Shown piece after piece: positions 7,696-20,297 of a stretch of 64,000 nt of DNA (positions within the stretch are counted from its first letter, which is position 1; each line of letters starts with the position of its first letter). The notes beneath the pieces are model-generated. The model ran no database searches. It saw only the letters and a program-made list of their open reading frames with translations, and was not told the origin of the DNA. The position numbers and the translations under genes were made by a program. The stretch covers positions 1,302,001-1,366,000 of the forward strand of contig NZ_CDGG01000001.1 of the NCBI RefSeq assembly GCF_000821065.1. Direction: 5' to 3'. Origin of the DNA: Oceanobacillus oncorhynchi. GTDB lineage: Bacteria; Bacillota; Bacilli; Bacillales; Amphibacillaceae.

Positions 7696-8553
7696 ATGAA
7701 AAAGCTTTGGTTTTTAGCAGCTGCGAGTTTGATTTTATTATTAGCAGCATGCGGAGGAAATGATGATTCTTCCAACAACGAAGAAGGTACAGGCAGTGAT
7801 GGGGACGAGCCGGCTGAAATTACAGTAGGTGCTTCCAGTATCCCGCATGCTGAAATCTTAGAAGAAGCAGCACCATTATTAGAAGAAGAAGGAATTACAT
7901 TAGAAATTGAACAGTATGAAGACTATGTTTTACCGAATGATGATTTAGATAATGGAACACTGGATGCGAACTTCTTCCAGCATCAGCCGTTTCTTGACCA
8001 AACGATAGAGGATGCCGGATATGAGATTGAATCTATCGGCGGGGGTCATGTAGAACCAATGGGAGTCTATTCTCAAGGTATTGAAAGTATTGATGATATT
8101 CCAGATGGAACAGAGGTAGTATTAAGTAACTCTGTATCAGATCAGGGGAGAATTTTATCTTTATTTGAAGCAAATGGATTAATTACATTAAATGAAGATG
8201 TGGATAAAGTTGCTGCAACAATAGACGATATTGAGGAAAATCCGAAAGATTTATCCTTCCACCCGGACGTTGCTCCTGAGATTACACCGGATATTTATAA
8301 TAGTGAAGAAGATTCATTAGTGGTTATTAACACCAACTTTGCTATCGGAGCAGGATTAAATCCACTTGAAGATGCGCTTTTCATTGAAGGCGATGAATCA
8401 GATTATGTAAATGTTATAGCTGTACGTTCAGAAGACAAAGACAGCGAAGCATTAAATACATTAGTAGAGGTACTGCAATCTCAAGAAATTCAGGATTTTA
8501 TTACGGATAACTATGATGGTGCTGTAATTCCAACACCAACTGATGCAGAATAA
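7696..8553 (+). CDS. metQ: methionine-binding lipoprotein
   Basis: Extracellular substrate-binding lipoprotein of the methionine importer, NlpA/MetQ family, 285 residues. Signal peptide with lipobox LLAAC, lipidated Cys19, then a low-complexity N/D/E/S linker. Mature domain begins EITVGASSIPHAEILEEA and has the family segment NGTLDANFFQHQPFLDQ. The protein is strongly acidic, as is common for exported proteins of salt-adapted bacilli. Ribosome site AAAGGGGCG. Third gene of the S-box operon; no terminator directly follows. Confidence 0.95.
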   Translation: MKKLWFLAAASLILLLAACGGNDDSSNNEEGTGSDGDEPAEITVGASSIPHAEILEEAAPLLEEEGITLEIEQYEDYVLPNDDLDNGTLDANFFQHQPFLDQTIEDAGYEIESIGGGHVEPMGVYSQGIESIDDIPDGTEVVLSNSVSDQGRILSLFEANGLITLNEDVDKVAATIDDIEENPKDLSFHPDVAPEITPDIYNSEEDSLVVINTNFAIGAGLNPLEDALFIEGDESDYVNVIAVRSEDKDSEALNTLVEVLQSQEIQDFITDNYDGAVIPTPTDAE

Positions 8554-8648
8554 AGAGCATTTCCGAAGAATACTAAGAATGTGAGAGTATATCCACCTAT
8601 AGCGAAAGATTTTCATAAATTATCCGAAAATATAAGTTTAAATCGATT

Positions 8649-8677
8649 TTGAGCGGGAATCATACCTGTGTTAGCAT
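8649..8677 (+). promoter_or_regulatory. candidate promoter for the short ORF after metQ
   Basis: TTGAGC (8649-8654), 17 bp, TAGCAT (8672-8677); moderate match to the housekeeping consensus, 35 bp before the short ORF's ribosome site. Confidence 0.35.
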
Positions 8678-8711
8678 ATTGAATGTGTTAAACAAACCGA
8701 AAGGATGATTT

Positions 8712-8903
8712 ATTATTACCACTGAAAATGGTTTAAGCTACACTTCGGAAATGGAAAAAGGAATTGGTCAATCAAGAGGTGTCAATTACGAGGAATATGA
8801 CCGAAGCTTGAATAAAAAGTTAAAAGTGGAAAAAGAAAGAGAACAGGAATACCAGAAGGCGAAGAGACTTTCTACAGAAGCAGTTTCTGGTAATTTAAGA
8901 TAA
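8712..8903 (+). CDS. small charged protein, possibly started at ATT
   Basis: An open frame runs from the stop TGA 8706 to TAA 8901. It contains no ATG/GTG/TTG where a start is expected, yet AAAGGA (8701-8705) sits six bases before ATT 8712 and nine before ATT 8715. Read from ATT 8712 it gives 63 residues, including GIGQSRGVNYEEYDRSLNKK and a helical, charged stretch KVEKEREQEYQKAKR. The first in-frame ATG (8751, 50 residues) has only a poor ribosome site. A good terminator follows the stop and a promoter-like sequence precedes. I do not recognise a family. It is either a real small gene with a rare ATT start or one that begins at 8751. Confidence 0.5.
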   Translation: MITTENGLSYTSEMEKGIGQSRGVNYEEYDRSLNKKLKVEKEREQEYQKAKRLSTEAVSGNLR

Positions 8904-8910
8904 AAATAAC

Positions 8911-8943
8911 AAAAGCTGATGTCACGGGGCATCAGCTTTTTAA
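8911..8943 (+). terminator. terminator after the short ORF
   Basis: AAAAGCTGATG (8911-8921) and CATCAGCTTTT (8930-8940) pair perfectly over 11 bases around an eight-base loop; T-run at the end. Confidence 0.85.
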
Positions 8944-9115
8944 ATGGGAACAGACTATGAAAAAAGTGTCTAAAGAAGCATATTTAAAAGCTTTTTTAAG
9001 ACGAATGATAACAGTTGCGAATTAATTTGAAATGCTTTAAGATTGTAATGAGAATAAATTGAGAATGGATATCATATTCATTTCATTTAAAATACAGTTT
9101 TTGGAGGTATGATTT

Positions 9116-9904
9116 ATGTCAGGCTCAGTATTAGAAGTTAAGAATCTTCACGTATCTATTGAAGATAAGGAGATATTAAAAGGGGTAGACCTAACCATTA
9201 AAGGTGGAGAATTCCATGCTGTCATGGGACCGAATGGTACAGGTAAATCCACATTGGCATCTGCCATTATGGGTCACCCTAAATATGAAATAACAGAAGG
9301 GTCCATCACCCTTGACGGGGAAGATGTTTTAGAGATGGAAGTAGACGAACGTGCCCGTGCCGGTCTGTTTTTAGCAATGCAGTACCCAAGTGAAATCAGC
9401 GGTGTAACTACTTCTGACTTCTTACGTTCTGCGATTAATGCAAAACGCGAAGAAGGCGATGAAATTCCATTGATGAAATTCATCAAAAAATTGGATAAGG
9501 ACTTAGATTACCTTGATATTGATCAAAATATGGCAACACGTTACCTTAATGAAGGTTTCTCCGGCGGGGAGAAAAAGCGTAATGAAATTCTGCAATTAAT
9601 GCAGCTGGAGCCAAACATTGCTATCCTTGATGAAATTGATTCAGGGCTGGATATCGACGCATTAAAAGTAGTATCAAAAGGAATCAACCAAATGCGTTCG
9701 GATAATTTTGGCTGCTTGATTATTACTCACTATCAACGTCTATTAAACTATATTACACCTGATTTCGTACACGTAATGATGCAGGGACGCGTTGTGAAGT
9801 CTGGCGGACCAGAGTTAGCAAAACGTCTTGAAGCAGAAGGTTACGAGTGGATTAAAGAAGAATTAGGAATCGAAGACGAAGAAACTGCAGAACAAAACGC
9901 GTAA
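9116..9904 (+). CDS. sufC: Fe-S cluster assembly ATPase SufC
   Basis: A 262-residue ABC-type ATPase, part of the cytoplasmic SufBC2D scaffold that assembles Fe-S clusters. Walker A GPNGTGKST at 38-46; signature FSGGEKKRNEI and Walker B IAILDEIDSGLD are the typical SufC forms. Ribosome site TTGGAGGT. First gene of sufCDSUB; in B. subtilis the same operon lies beside metNPQ. The 172-bp leader after the preceding terminator must hold the promoter, but I could not assign one with confidence. Confidence 0.96.
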   Translation: MSGSVLEVKNLHVSIEDKEILKGVDLTIKGGEFHAVMGPNGTGKSTLASAIMGHPKYEITEGSITLDGEDVLEMEVDERARAGLFLAMQYPSEISGVTTSDFLRSAINAKREEGDEIPLMKFIKKLDKDLDYLDIDQNMATRYLNEGFSGGEKKRNEILQLMQLEPNIAILDEIDSGLDIDALKVVSKGINQMRSDNFGCLIITHYQRLLNYITPDFVHVMMQGRVVKSGGPELAKRLEAEGYEWIKEELGIEDEETAEQNA

Positions 9905-9921
9905 TGTAAGGAGGGATAATC

Positions 9922-12870
<2,949 letters not shown>

Positions 12871-12908
12871 GACAGAGTTTTTAATCTGTCAGAGGGAGGT
12901 TATTAACA

Positions 12909-14306
12909 ATGGCAAAAAATATGCCGGAAATGGAAGAGTATAAATATGGATTTCACGATAAAGACGTATCTATTTTCCGTACAGAAAAAGGATTAACGCC
13001 AAATATTGTTAAAGAAATTTCGAAAATGAAGGAAGAGCCGGAGTGGATGCTCGATTATCGTTTGAAGGCGCTGGAGCATTTTTATAGCCGTCCAATGCCG
13101 CAATGGGGCGGAGACCTTACTGGTTTAGACTTCGATGAGATTGTTTATTATGTAAAACCTTCTGAGAAACAAGGCAGAACATGGGATGAAGTGCCTGATG
13201 AAATCAAGCAGACGTTTGATAAATTAGGTATCCCGGAGGCAGAACAAAAATATCTTGCCGGTGTATCTGCACAGTATGAATCAGAAGTTGTTTACCACAG
13301 CTTGAAAGAAGATCTTCAAGAGCTTGGCATCGTCTTTAAGGACACAGATACAGCACTTAAAGAAAATGAAGAGCTGTTTAAAGAATATTTTGGTAAGGTT
13401 ATTCCTTACTCAGACAATAAGTTTTCTGCATTAAACTCGGCAGTTTGGTCCGGCGGCTCATTTATCTATGTGCCAAAAGGCGTGGAAGCAACAACGCCAT
13501 TACAAGCTTACTTCCGTATTAACTCTGAAAATATGGGACAGTTTGAACGTACGCTGATTATTGTAGACGAAGGAGCATCTGTACACTATGTAGAAGGCTG
13601 TACAGCACCTGTTTATACAACGAACTCGCTTCACAGTGCTGTTGTTGAGATTATTGTTAAAAAGGATGCCTACTGCCGTTATACAACGATTCAAAACTGG
13701 GCAAATAACGTTTATAACCTGGTTACGAAACGTGCGACCTGTGATGCGAATGCAACCATGGAATGGATTGACGGAAACATTGGTTCGAAGTTAACGATGA
13801 AATATCCTGCTATCCTGCTCAAAGGAGAAGGTGCACGCGGAAATACGCTTTCTATCGCTTTAGCTGGAAAAGGACAATTACAGGATGCTGGTGCGAAAAT
13901 GCATCACTTGGCTCCAAATACGTCTTCTACCATCGTGTCTAAGTCTATCTCTAAACAAGGCGGAAAAGTATCTTACCGCGGACTGGTACACTTTGGACGT
14001 AAAGCAGACGGAGCTCGTTCCAATATTGAGTGTGATACGCTGATTATGGATAACGAGTCTACTTCAGATACGATTCCGTACAATGAAATTCTAAACGACA
14101 ACATTTCCTTAGAGCACGAAGCAAAAGTTTCGAAAGTATCTGAGGAACAGCTCTTCTATCTAATGAGCCGCGGCTTATCAGAGGAAGAAGCAACAGAAAT
14201 GATCGTTATGGGCTTCATTGAACCATTTACAAAAGAACTTCCAATGGAATATGCTGTTGAGATGAATCGATTGATCAGCTTCGAAATGGAAGGTTCTATC
14301 GGCTAA
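12909..14306 (+). CDS. sufB: Fe-S cluster assembly protein SufB
   Basis: A 465-residue core scaffold subunit that, with SufC and SufD, builds the cluster. Family landmarks are [36 protein letters not shown] and the C-terminal [20 protein letters not shown] equivalent, with the conserved Glu and His near the assembly site. Ribosome site GGGAGG. Last gene of the suf operon; a terminator follows at 14327. Confidence 0.97.
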   Translation: MAKNMPEMEEYKYGFHDKDVSIFRTEKGLTPNIVKEISKMKEEPEWMLDYRLKALEHFYSRPMPQWGGDLTGLDFDEIVYYVKPSEKQGRTWDEVPDEIKQTFDKLGIPEAEQKYLAGVSAQYESEVVYHSLKEDLQELGIVFKDTDTALKENEELFKEYFGKVIPYSDNKFSALNSAVWSGGSFIYVPKGVEATTPLQAYFRINSENMGQFERTLIIVDEGASVHYVEGCTAPVYTTNSLHSAVVEIIVKKDAYCRYTTIQNWANNVYNLVTKRATCDANATMEWIDGNIGSKLTMKYPAILLKGEGARGNTLSIALAGKGQLQDAGAKMHHLAPNTSSTIVSKSISKQGGKVSYRGLVHFGRKADGARSNIECDTLIMDNESTSDTIPYNEILNDNISLEHEAKVSKVSEEQLFYLMSRGLSEEEATEMIVMGFIEPFTKELPMEYAVEMNRLISFEMEGSIG

Positions 14307-14326
14307 GAATGATTATAAGATGAAAT

Positions 14327-14360
14327 AAAAAAGTGGCTTCTGCGGAAGTCACTTTTTTGT
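14327..14360 (+). terminator. terminator of the suf operon
   Basis: AAAAAAGTGGCTTC pairs with GAAGTCACTTTTTT (14345-14358), one G-U; ends in a T-run. Confidence 0.88.
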
Positions 14361-14576
14361 ACATAAATGCGTATGATTCATATGATAAAAAGTATTTTAG
14401 TAAACGAGTTTGTACATAAATAATCATTCTTAGTAAATCTTTATGGGCAATTCTTTGTGAGTAAAATACAGATTTATTTCAAAAGCTTTCCAAATACTCT
14501 AGTTATTCTGTTAGAATGAACGTATTGTATTTTTTATAAATAAAAATGATGATGCAGACTAAGGAGGAAAATGGGA

Positions 14577-15563
14577 ATGAAAAAACTTTTATTAGCATTA
14601 TTCACGCTTTTGCTTGCCGGTGTGCTTACGGCATGCAGTGGGGATGAGGATGCATCCGAACCAGAAGAGACTGCAGAGGAGCCGGCAACAGAAGAGGATG
14701 AGGCTGGCGCTGATGAAGTAGAGGAAGAAGAAGCAGAGAGCGGTGAAGGAAAAGGCGGTTTCTTATGGAAGGTAGAATCCGGTGATACCGAAATGTACTT
14801 ACAAGGAACCATCCATTTAGGAACGGATGACTTTTATCCATTAGATCCAGCGATTGAAGAAGCGTTTGACAGTGCGGATGTGGTACTGCCAGAATTTAAT
14901 CTGCTGGAGGAAATGCCGGCTCAGGAAGAAGTCTTAGAGTATGCCATGCTGGAAGAGGGGACAACATTGGAAGACGAACTTTCAGACGAGACATATGAAG
15001 GGCTTGCTTCTATTTTTGAAGAGAATGGATTAGATTTGGAAACAATGAATGAATTTCAGCCATGGTTTGTAGAGATGATGCTGCTTGAATTTACAACCAT
15101 GTCCAGTGACGTCGATCCACAAGAAGCCGTTGACCTATACTTCCTTGAAAAAGCAACAGAGGATGAAAAGGAAATTGTTTCATTAGAAAGTGCAGAGGAA
15201 CAATTTGAAGTGCTGAGCGGTTATTCGATGGAAACACAAGTACAGACATTGGAACTAGCGATTGATGGCTATGAAGAGGCTCCAGAAGAGATGGAGGAGC
15301 TTGCTGAAGCTTGGCTTGAAGGAGACATCGAAGCGATGGAAACGATGTCTGATGACTATGGAGAAGCTGGAATCAATGCGGAGTATATGGAAGAATTAAA
15401 TGATAATCGGAATATTGACATGGCAAACAGCCTGGATGACATTTTACAGGAAGACAGCGGTCAGGTGTATTTTGTTTTCGTAGGCACAGCACACTTTACC
15501 GTGGAACCAAGTATTATCACAGAGCTTGAAGACAAAGGCTATGAAGTGGAGCATGTGTATTAA
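14577..15563 (+). CDS. TraB/GumN-family lipoprotein
   Basis: A 328-residue surface lipoprotein. Lipobox LTAC puts the lipidated cysteine at C20, followed by about 40 very acidic residues (E/D/A/S). The folded part shows the two ends of the TraB/GumN domain: LQGTIHLGTDDFYPLDPAIEEAF near the start and FVFVGTAHFTVEPSIITELEDKGY at the end, both with the conserved GTxH motif that resembles Tiki-type metalloproteases. Substrate unknown. ATG 14571 is only three bases from AAGGAGG, so ATG 14577 is preferred. It stands alone between terminators. Confidence 0.82.
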   Translation: MKKLLLALFTLLLAGVLTACSGDEDASEPEETAEEPATEEDEAGADEVEEEEAESGEGKGGFLWKVESGDTEMYLQGTIHLGTDDFYPLDPAIEEAFDSADVVLPEFNLLEEMPAQEEVLEYAMLEEGTTLEDELSDETYEGLASIFEENGLDLETMNEFQPWFVEMMLLEFTTMSSDVDPQEAVDLYFLEKATEDEKEIVSLESAEEQFEVLSGYSMETQVQTLELAIDGYEEAPEEMEELAEAWLEGDIEAMETMSDDYGEAGINAEYMEELNDNRNIDMANSLDDILQEDSGQVYFVFVGTAHFTVEPSIITELEDKGYEVEHVY

Positions 15564-15601
15564 GGAAAATTTGTCAGCTTAAAATGAATTAACTTTTTTA
15601 G

Positions 15602-15663
15602 ACACGAAATAGTTGCTTGGAGCGAAACCATTCGCAGTGTGAGCCATTATTTCGTGTTTTTTT
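15602..15663 (+). terminator. probable terminator after the TraB-like gene
   Basis: ACACGAAAT (15602-15610) pairs with ATTTCGTGT (15649-15657) and is followed by seven Ts; the loop is long and may fold further. Confidence 0.55.
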
Positions 15664-15819
15664 GAAATATAATAACTGAAAAAGTGTCTTTTTTGAGATT
15701 AAATCATATCATTAAGATAAGAATACTTTTTTATGAAGTTTGATAGTATAATAAGTAATTAATCAAAAAGAATTGAAGCTCATATAAAGTTTTTTAAAGA
15801 GTAAGAAATAAAATGTTAA

Positions 15820-16085
15820 GGATAGCCGCTCCAACGGGTTTCATGGGGTGAGTAATCTTAGGCCCCAGAAATACACTAAGCTTTCGGTGGGCCCCGAGCT
15901 CAGCATTCTTTAAAGAAGACTTGCTGATTGGCAAGCCGACAGGCGCAGACAGAGCTAAAGTCACGCTTATTTCCTGCGGGGTTCTTCCCACAGGGGCTGG
16001 GACTGCGGTTACTCGCCCCACCGAAAACCATTGCGATTACTCGCCCCATCGAAAAACGTCGCAGCGGACATCTCTTTGGCAAGGG
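15820..16085. repeat. noncoding repeat block
   Basis: No gene is supported here. Bases 15820-15846 reappear inverted as a perfect 27-base match at 61912-61938; 15909-15951 reappear inverted (one mismatch noted) at 29951-29993. It also contains two phrases GATTACTCGCCCC/GGTTACTCGCCCC that match, inverted, GGGGCGAGTAATCGC in the 29.8-kb block. The mosaic suggests a dispersed intergenic repeat family, here in the minus orientation relative to the other copies. Confidence 0.65.
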
Positions 16086-16177
16086 CACCGATGTTTTAAA
16101 GACAAAGTGATTTTCCTGGTTTTTTAACAGAAAATCAAAGCAATTTTCATTACATTTAAAAATTTTTAAATGAGTGA

Positions 16178-16206
16178 TTGACAAAAGGCAGAAATATGGA
16201 TAGAAT
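16178..16206 (+). promoter_or_regulatory. promoter of the sulfate assimilation operon
   Basis: TTGACA (16178-16183), 17 bp, TAGAAT (16201-16206), 74 bp before yezD. This is the only strong promoter before the ten-gene operon. No S-box or clear CymR box was seen in the short leader. Confidence 0.75.
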
Positions 16207-16279
16207 ACTAATAAATCTTATCAAATTACAGGGAATTGAACTTCCTCAAGCAACGAAAAATAATTAGGGGGAAGATAAC

Positions 16280-16423
16280 ATGTCAAAAGAGCATGAAATG
16301 GATGATTTTTATGTGAAGTTGAAGGAATTATTAAATGACTTGAATTATGGCACCATAACGATTGTGGTTCAAGATGGAAAGGTAATCCAATTAGAGAAAA
16401 ATGAAAAAGTAAGATTAAAGTAA
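16280..16423 (+). CDS. yezD: YezD-family small protein (DUF2292)
   Basis: A 47-residue protein, MSKEHEMDDFYVKLKELL..., with the family core LNYGTITIVVQDGKVIQLEKNEKVRLK. Members are very often encoded beside sulfate-assimilation or sulfur-metabolism genes in Gram-positive bacteria; the molecular function is not known. Ribosome site AGGGGGAAG seven bases before ATG. It is the first gene after the promoter, 116 bp ahead of cysH. Confidence 0.85.
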   Translation: MSKEHEMDDFYVKLKELLNDLNYGTITIVVQDGKVIQLEKNEKVRLK

Positions 16424-16539
16424 ACACGAAAAAACACTGCTGACTAGACAACTAGAGGCGGCGTTCTGTTCAGAAGAAATTCTGGAGGAGCGGCGTCTTT
16501 TTTAATGGTCAAGTATTATCTGAGAAAGAAGGTTTATGC

Positions 16540-17253
16540 ATGCAATTAACCTATCAAAAAGCTGCGGCAGAGGATTATGAATCTCTGAATCAAAAGCTTA
16601 AAAAGAAAGACAGCCTGGAGATATTGAAATGGGCATATCAGACCTATGGTGATGAGCTTGTCTACGCCTGCAGCTTTGGGGCGGAAGGTATTGTTTTGAT
16701 TGATATGATCCATAAGGTAAAAAAAGATGCTGTCATCGTTTTTCTGGATACCGATTTTCATTTTAAAGAAACCTACGAACTCATTGATCGAGTAAAAGAA
16801 CGGTATCCGAGTTTACGGATTGAAATGACGAAACCGGAGCTGACACCGGAGGAGCAGGCGGAAGTTCATGGTCCTGAGCTATGGAAGGTGAATCCTGATT
16901 TATGCTGCAGCATTCGTAAGCTGATTCCTTTGGAGCAGCAATTAAATCAATACACTGCCTGGATATCCGGCTTACGGCGGGAACAATCCCCGACAAGAGC
17001 TAATACGGAATTTGTTAATCAAGACAGACGGTTTCAATCGATTAAAATTTGTCCTTTGATTCATTGGACAGAAGAAGAAATCTGGATGTATATCCGTCTG
17101 CATCAGCTGCCTTATAATGAGCTTCATGATAAAAATTACCCGAGCATTGGCTGTGAACATTGTACAAAAGCGGTGTTGGCAGGGGAAGACGCAAGAAGCG
17201 GCAGATGGGCAGACACAAACAAAACAGAATGCGGCTTACATCTGGATAAATAA
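16540..17253 (+). CDS. cysH: adenylylsulfate/phosphoadenylylsulfate reductase
   Basis: Thioredoxin-dependent reductase that releases sulfite from APS (and/or PAPS). The 237-residue protein has the [4Fe-4S] cysteines C122-C123 and C205/C208 (DLCCSIRK, GCEHC), which mark the APS-reducing type, and the catalytic C-terminal cysteine in KTECGLHLDK (C231). The nucleotide-binding SFGAEG loop is at 45-50. Because cysC is also present, both APS and PAPS routes may operate, as in B. subtilis CysH. Second gene of the operon. Confidence 0.95.
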   Translation: MQLTYQKAAAEDYESLNQKLKKKDSLEILKWAYQTYGDELVYACSFGAEGIVLIDMIHKVKKDAVIVFLDTDFHFKETYELIDRVKERYPSLRIEMTKPELTPEEQAEVHGPELWKVNPDLCCSIRKLIPLEQQLNQYTAWISGLRREQSPTRANTEFVNQDRRFQSIKICPLIHWTEEEIWMYIRLHQLPYNELHDKNYPSIGCEHCTKAVLAGEDARSGRWADTNKTECGLHLDK

Positions 17254-17298
17254 GCAATCTAGCCAGGATGAAATTGAATATTATTGGAGGTAAACGTT

Positions 17299-18444
17299 AT
17301 GACAACCATTGCTCCACATGGAGGAACATTGATTCAACAGTATGAGCCAGACTATGATACACAGGGAATCACACAGGAAATAGAGCTGGATTCCTTTGCT
17401 CTTTCCGATTTAGAGCTGATTGGTATTGGGGGATTCAGCCCGTTAACAGGTTTTATGGGAAAAGCAGATTACGAATCGGTAGTCAGCGATATGCGTCTAG
17501 CAGATGGAACGGTTTGGAGTATACCAATCACATTGCCAATTTCAGAAACAGCAGCAAACACATTGGAAATCGGAACACGCGCTAAGTTAACTTTTAACAA
17601 TGAAGTGTATGGTGTCATCGATATTACCGAGGTGTATGAACCAAATAAATGGAAAGAAGCAAAACAGGTATACCGGACGGATGATCAGGCGCATCCAGGT
17701 GTGAAGAAGCTGTTTGAACGTCCTGATTATTATGCAGCTGGTCCAATTACATTAACCAAGCGGCTGCAGCGTGATCGTTTTCAGGCCTATTATCTCGATC
17801 CAAAAGAAACCAGAGCACATTTTGAAAAACAAGGCTGGAAAAAGGTAGTCGGCTTTCAAACGAGGAATCCGGTTCACCGGGCTCATGAATATATTCAGAA
17901 ATCAGCACTCGAAATTGTGGATGGGTTATTCTTAAACCCACTGGTAGGAGATACGAAAGCAGATGATATTCCGGCAGATGTCAGAATGGAAAGCTATGAA
18001 GTGCTATTGTCCAAATATTATCCGCGAAACCGGGTATTTCTCGCTGTATTTCCAGCAGCGATGCGTTATGCCGGGCCAAGAGAAGCGATTTTTCATGCAT
18101 TAGTCCGTAAAAATTATGGCTGTACCCATTTTATTGTCGGCCGGGACCATGCAGGGGTAGGCGACTATTATGGAACCTATGATGCGCAGGTTATCTTCCA
18201 GCAATTTTCAGAAGAAGATCTCGAGATTACGCCATTATTTTTTGAACATAGCTTTTATTGCAAAGCATGCGGGAATATGGCATCGACGAAAACATGTCCT
18301 CATGACAAAAAAAGCCATGTGATCTTGTCTGGAACAAAGGTACGAGAGATGTTGACCAATGGAATTACTCCTCCTCCTGAATTCAGCCGGAAAGAGGTTG
18401 TCGAGGTGCTTATCCGGGGGATGCAGCAGCAAGCAAGTGTGTAA
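17299..18444 (+). CDS. sat: ATP sulfurylase
   Basis: Sulfate adenylyltransferase, sulfate + ATP to APS + PPi, 381 residues. Motifs [16 protein letters not shown] (QTRNPxHRxHE), [13 protein letters not shown] and [12 protein letters not shown] are those of the homo-oligomeric Sat type. A zinc-finger-like group [16 protein letters not shown] lies near the C-terminus. The frame extends to TTG 17284, but that TTGGAGG is the ribosome site for ATG 17299. Confidence 0.96.
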   Translation: MTTIAPHGGTLIQQYEPDYDTQGITQEIELDSFALSDLELIGIGGFSPLTGFMGKADYESVVSDMRLADGTVWSIPITLPISETAANTLEIGTRAKLTFNNEVYGVIDITEVYEPNKWKEAKQVYRTDDQAHPGVKKLFERPDYYAAGPITLTKRLQRDRFQAYYLDPKETRAHFEKQGWKKVVGFQTRNPVHRAHEYIQKSALEIVDGLFLNPLVGDTKADDIPADVRMESYEVLLSKYYPRNRVFLAVFPAAMRYAGPREAIFHALVRKNYGCTHFIVGRDHAGVGDYYGTYDAQVIFQQFSEEDLEITPLFFEHSFYCKACGNMASTKTCPHDKKSHVILSGTKVREMLTNGITPPPEFSRKEVVEVLIRGMQQQASV

Positions 18445-18472
18445 GTAAGAAAGAGAGAGGTGTTTTAGAGTT

Positions 18473-19549
18473 ATGCTGGTTGCTGTTGCTTTTATAATTG
18501 CTTTATTTTTTGCGATGAACATTGGAGCCAGCGGAACGGCTGCTTCGATGGGGCCGGCTTATGGGAGCGGTGCTATCCCCAAGAAGAGAACGGCAATGAT
18601 CCTGGTCAGTATTTTTGCTTTATTAGGTGCCTTATCTGGAGGCGAGGTTGTCCGCACGATTGGAAATGGAATCATTTCCCCAGGGGTCCTTGATGTAGAA
18701 ATTGTCATTATTATTTTAGCGGCAGCTTGTCTGACTTTATTCTTTGCCAACGTATTAGGAATTCCGCTATCTACGAGTGAAGTGGTTGTCGGTGCAATTA
18801 TTGGAGCAGGTATCGCTTATCAGGCACTCCTATTCGATCAGTTGATTATCATCATTGCATTTTGGCTGATTACTCCTATTACCGCTTTTTTGCTTGGATT
18901 GGTGTTAGGGAAATGGATACGCTATGCGGAAAATCGCTGGAAGGAGCTTACAGAGCTTGGTAAATGGAAGAAACCACTGGCTTTTTTGCTCATCGCGGCC
19001 GGCTGTATCGAGGCATATGCTGCTGGAATGAATAATGTAGCTAATGCTGTCGGCCCGTTAGTTGGTGTCGGGCTGCTTGATGTGACCATGGCAGTATTGC
19101 TTGGCGGACTTTTCGTATCTCTTGGGGCAGTGTTACTGGGAGGCCGCGTGTTAGAAACAAATGGGAAAAAAATTACGCGGCTGTCCTTGCTGCAGGGAAG
19201 TGCTGTTTCTTTGACGGGAGGCAGTCTAGTGATAACGGCATCCATTTTTGGTTTGCCGGTGCCGCTGACACAAATAACAACCTCTGCCATCGTTGGGGTT
19301 GGTACAGCAGACAAAGGATTTCAAATGTGGCAGCAGAGCATTGTGAAACAAATTATTAAAGTCTGGGTTGTTTCACCGGTTATTTCATTAGTGCTGTCGT
19401 ACGGTCTTATTCTTTTATTTAAAACAACGGATTATTATACGCTTTTCGTAATCCTTTCCGTTTTTATTGCCACAGCAGGTGTCTACAGTCTTTATTTGTC
19501 TACAAGAGCAGAGCGTCGTTCCACGTATGACGAAGGCGGAGGCATTTAA
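18473..19549 (+). CDS. cysP: sulfate permease, PiT family
   Basis: A 358-residue integral membrane protein with about ten hydrophobic segments, related to inorganic phosphate (PiT) transporters. Both internal repeats carry the PiT signature: MNIGASGTAASMGPAYGSGAI near the N-terminus and AGMNNVANAVGPLVGVG in the middle. In B. subtilis the paralogue in the same operon, CysP, is a sulfate permease; position after sat supports that here. ATG 18473 is about 15 bases from AGAGAGGTG, a long but tolerable spacing. Confidence 0.9.
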   Translation: MLVAVAFIIALFFAMNIGASGTAASMGPAYGSGAIPKKRTAMILVSIFALLGALSGGEVVRTIGNGIISPGVLDVEIVIIILAAACLTLFFANVLGIPLSTSEVVVGAIIGAGIAYQALLFDQLIIIIAFWLITPITAFLLGLVLGKWIRYAENRWKELTELGKWKKPLAFLLIAAGCIEAYAAGMNNVANAVGPLVGVGLLDVTMAVLLGGLFVSLGAVLLGGRVLETNGKKITRLSLLQGSAVSLTGGSLVITASIFGLPVPLTQITTSAIVGVGTADKGFQMWQQSIVKQIIKVWVVSPVISLVLSYGLILLFKTTDYYTLFVILSVFIATAGVYSLYLSTRAERRSTYDEGGGI

Positions 19550-19606
19550 TGCATTAAACCTTAGTAAATACATCAGAATGAACAGTTATAGAAGGATGGT
19601 GTTTAT

Positions 19607-20215
19607 TTGAAACAAGAAACAAAACATATCGTTTGGCATGATACGGCTGTACAGAAACAAGAACGGCAGCAGAGAAACCAGCATAAAAGCTGTATTTTAT
19701 GGTTTACCGGACTTTCCGGAGCAGGGAAGTCAACACTAGCTAATGCATTGGAGCATCGTTTATTTGAACGAGGTTTAAACAGCTATGTGCTGGATGGCGA
19801 TAATGTCCGGCACGGCCTGAATAAAGGACTTGGCTTCGGTGAAGAAGATCGAAAGGAAAATATCCGCCGAATTGGCGAGGTGGCGAAGCTGTTTGTAGAT
19901 GCAGGGTTGATTGTCTGCACAGCATTTATTTCTCCATTTGCAGAGGATCGAAATCGGGTGAGAGCGCTGGTTCAAGAGGATGAATTTGTGGAAATTTATG
20001 TACGGTGCTCCTTAGAAGCCTGTGAAGACCGCGATCCGAAAGGGCTGTATAAAAAAGCACGTACAGGAGAAATCAGTAATTTTACTGGTATCAGTTCTCC
20101 TTATGAGGAACCGCTGCAGCCGGAATTGGTTGTTGATTCTGACCAGCATTCTATTGAAGCATGCGTTAATCAGATGATTACATTCTTACGAGAAAGAAAT
20201 TATTTGCCAGATTAA
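19607..20215 (+). CDS. cysC: adenylylsulfate kinase
   Basis: APS kinase, APS + ATP to PAPS, 202 residues. P-loop GLSGAGKST at 35-43; further family motifs [36 protein letters not shown] and the lid [11 protein letters not shown] are all intact. TTG start 19607 follows GAAGGATGG by about eight bases. The product feeds CysH or sulfation reactions. Confidence 0.96.
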   Translation: MKQETKHIVWHDTAVQKQERQQRNQHKSCILWFTGLSGAGKSTLANALEHRLFERGLNSYVLDGDNVRHGLNKGLGFGEEDRKENIRRIGEVAKLFVDAGLIVCTAFISPFAEDRNRVRALVQEDEFVEIYVRCSLEACEDRDPKGLYKKARTGEISNFTGISSPYEEPLQPELVVDSDQHSIEACVNQMITFLRERNYLPD

Positions 20216-20297
20216 TAGGTTCGCATAACACATTAAGAGGATATTTAATTTGAACACATCCTTTAAATTTAAAATTAATTTTGAGAGGTAGATAGCG

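Noticed and set aside
9061-9085. Fur-like sequence (GAGAATGGATATCATATTC) before sufC
   Set aside because: About 13 of 19 matches to the Fur box, poor symmetry, and Suf in Firmicutes is not firmly known to be Fur-controlled; too weak to call.
15794-16184. Open frames across the 15.8-16.1 kb block
   Set aside because: They consist of the dispersed repeat sequence, in both orientations, without ribosome sites.
16428-16505. GC-rich imperfect hairpin between yezD and cysH
   Set aside because: GGCGGCG and GCGGCG words are direct rather than inverted copies; the stem does not pair well, so I do not call a terminator or attenuator.
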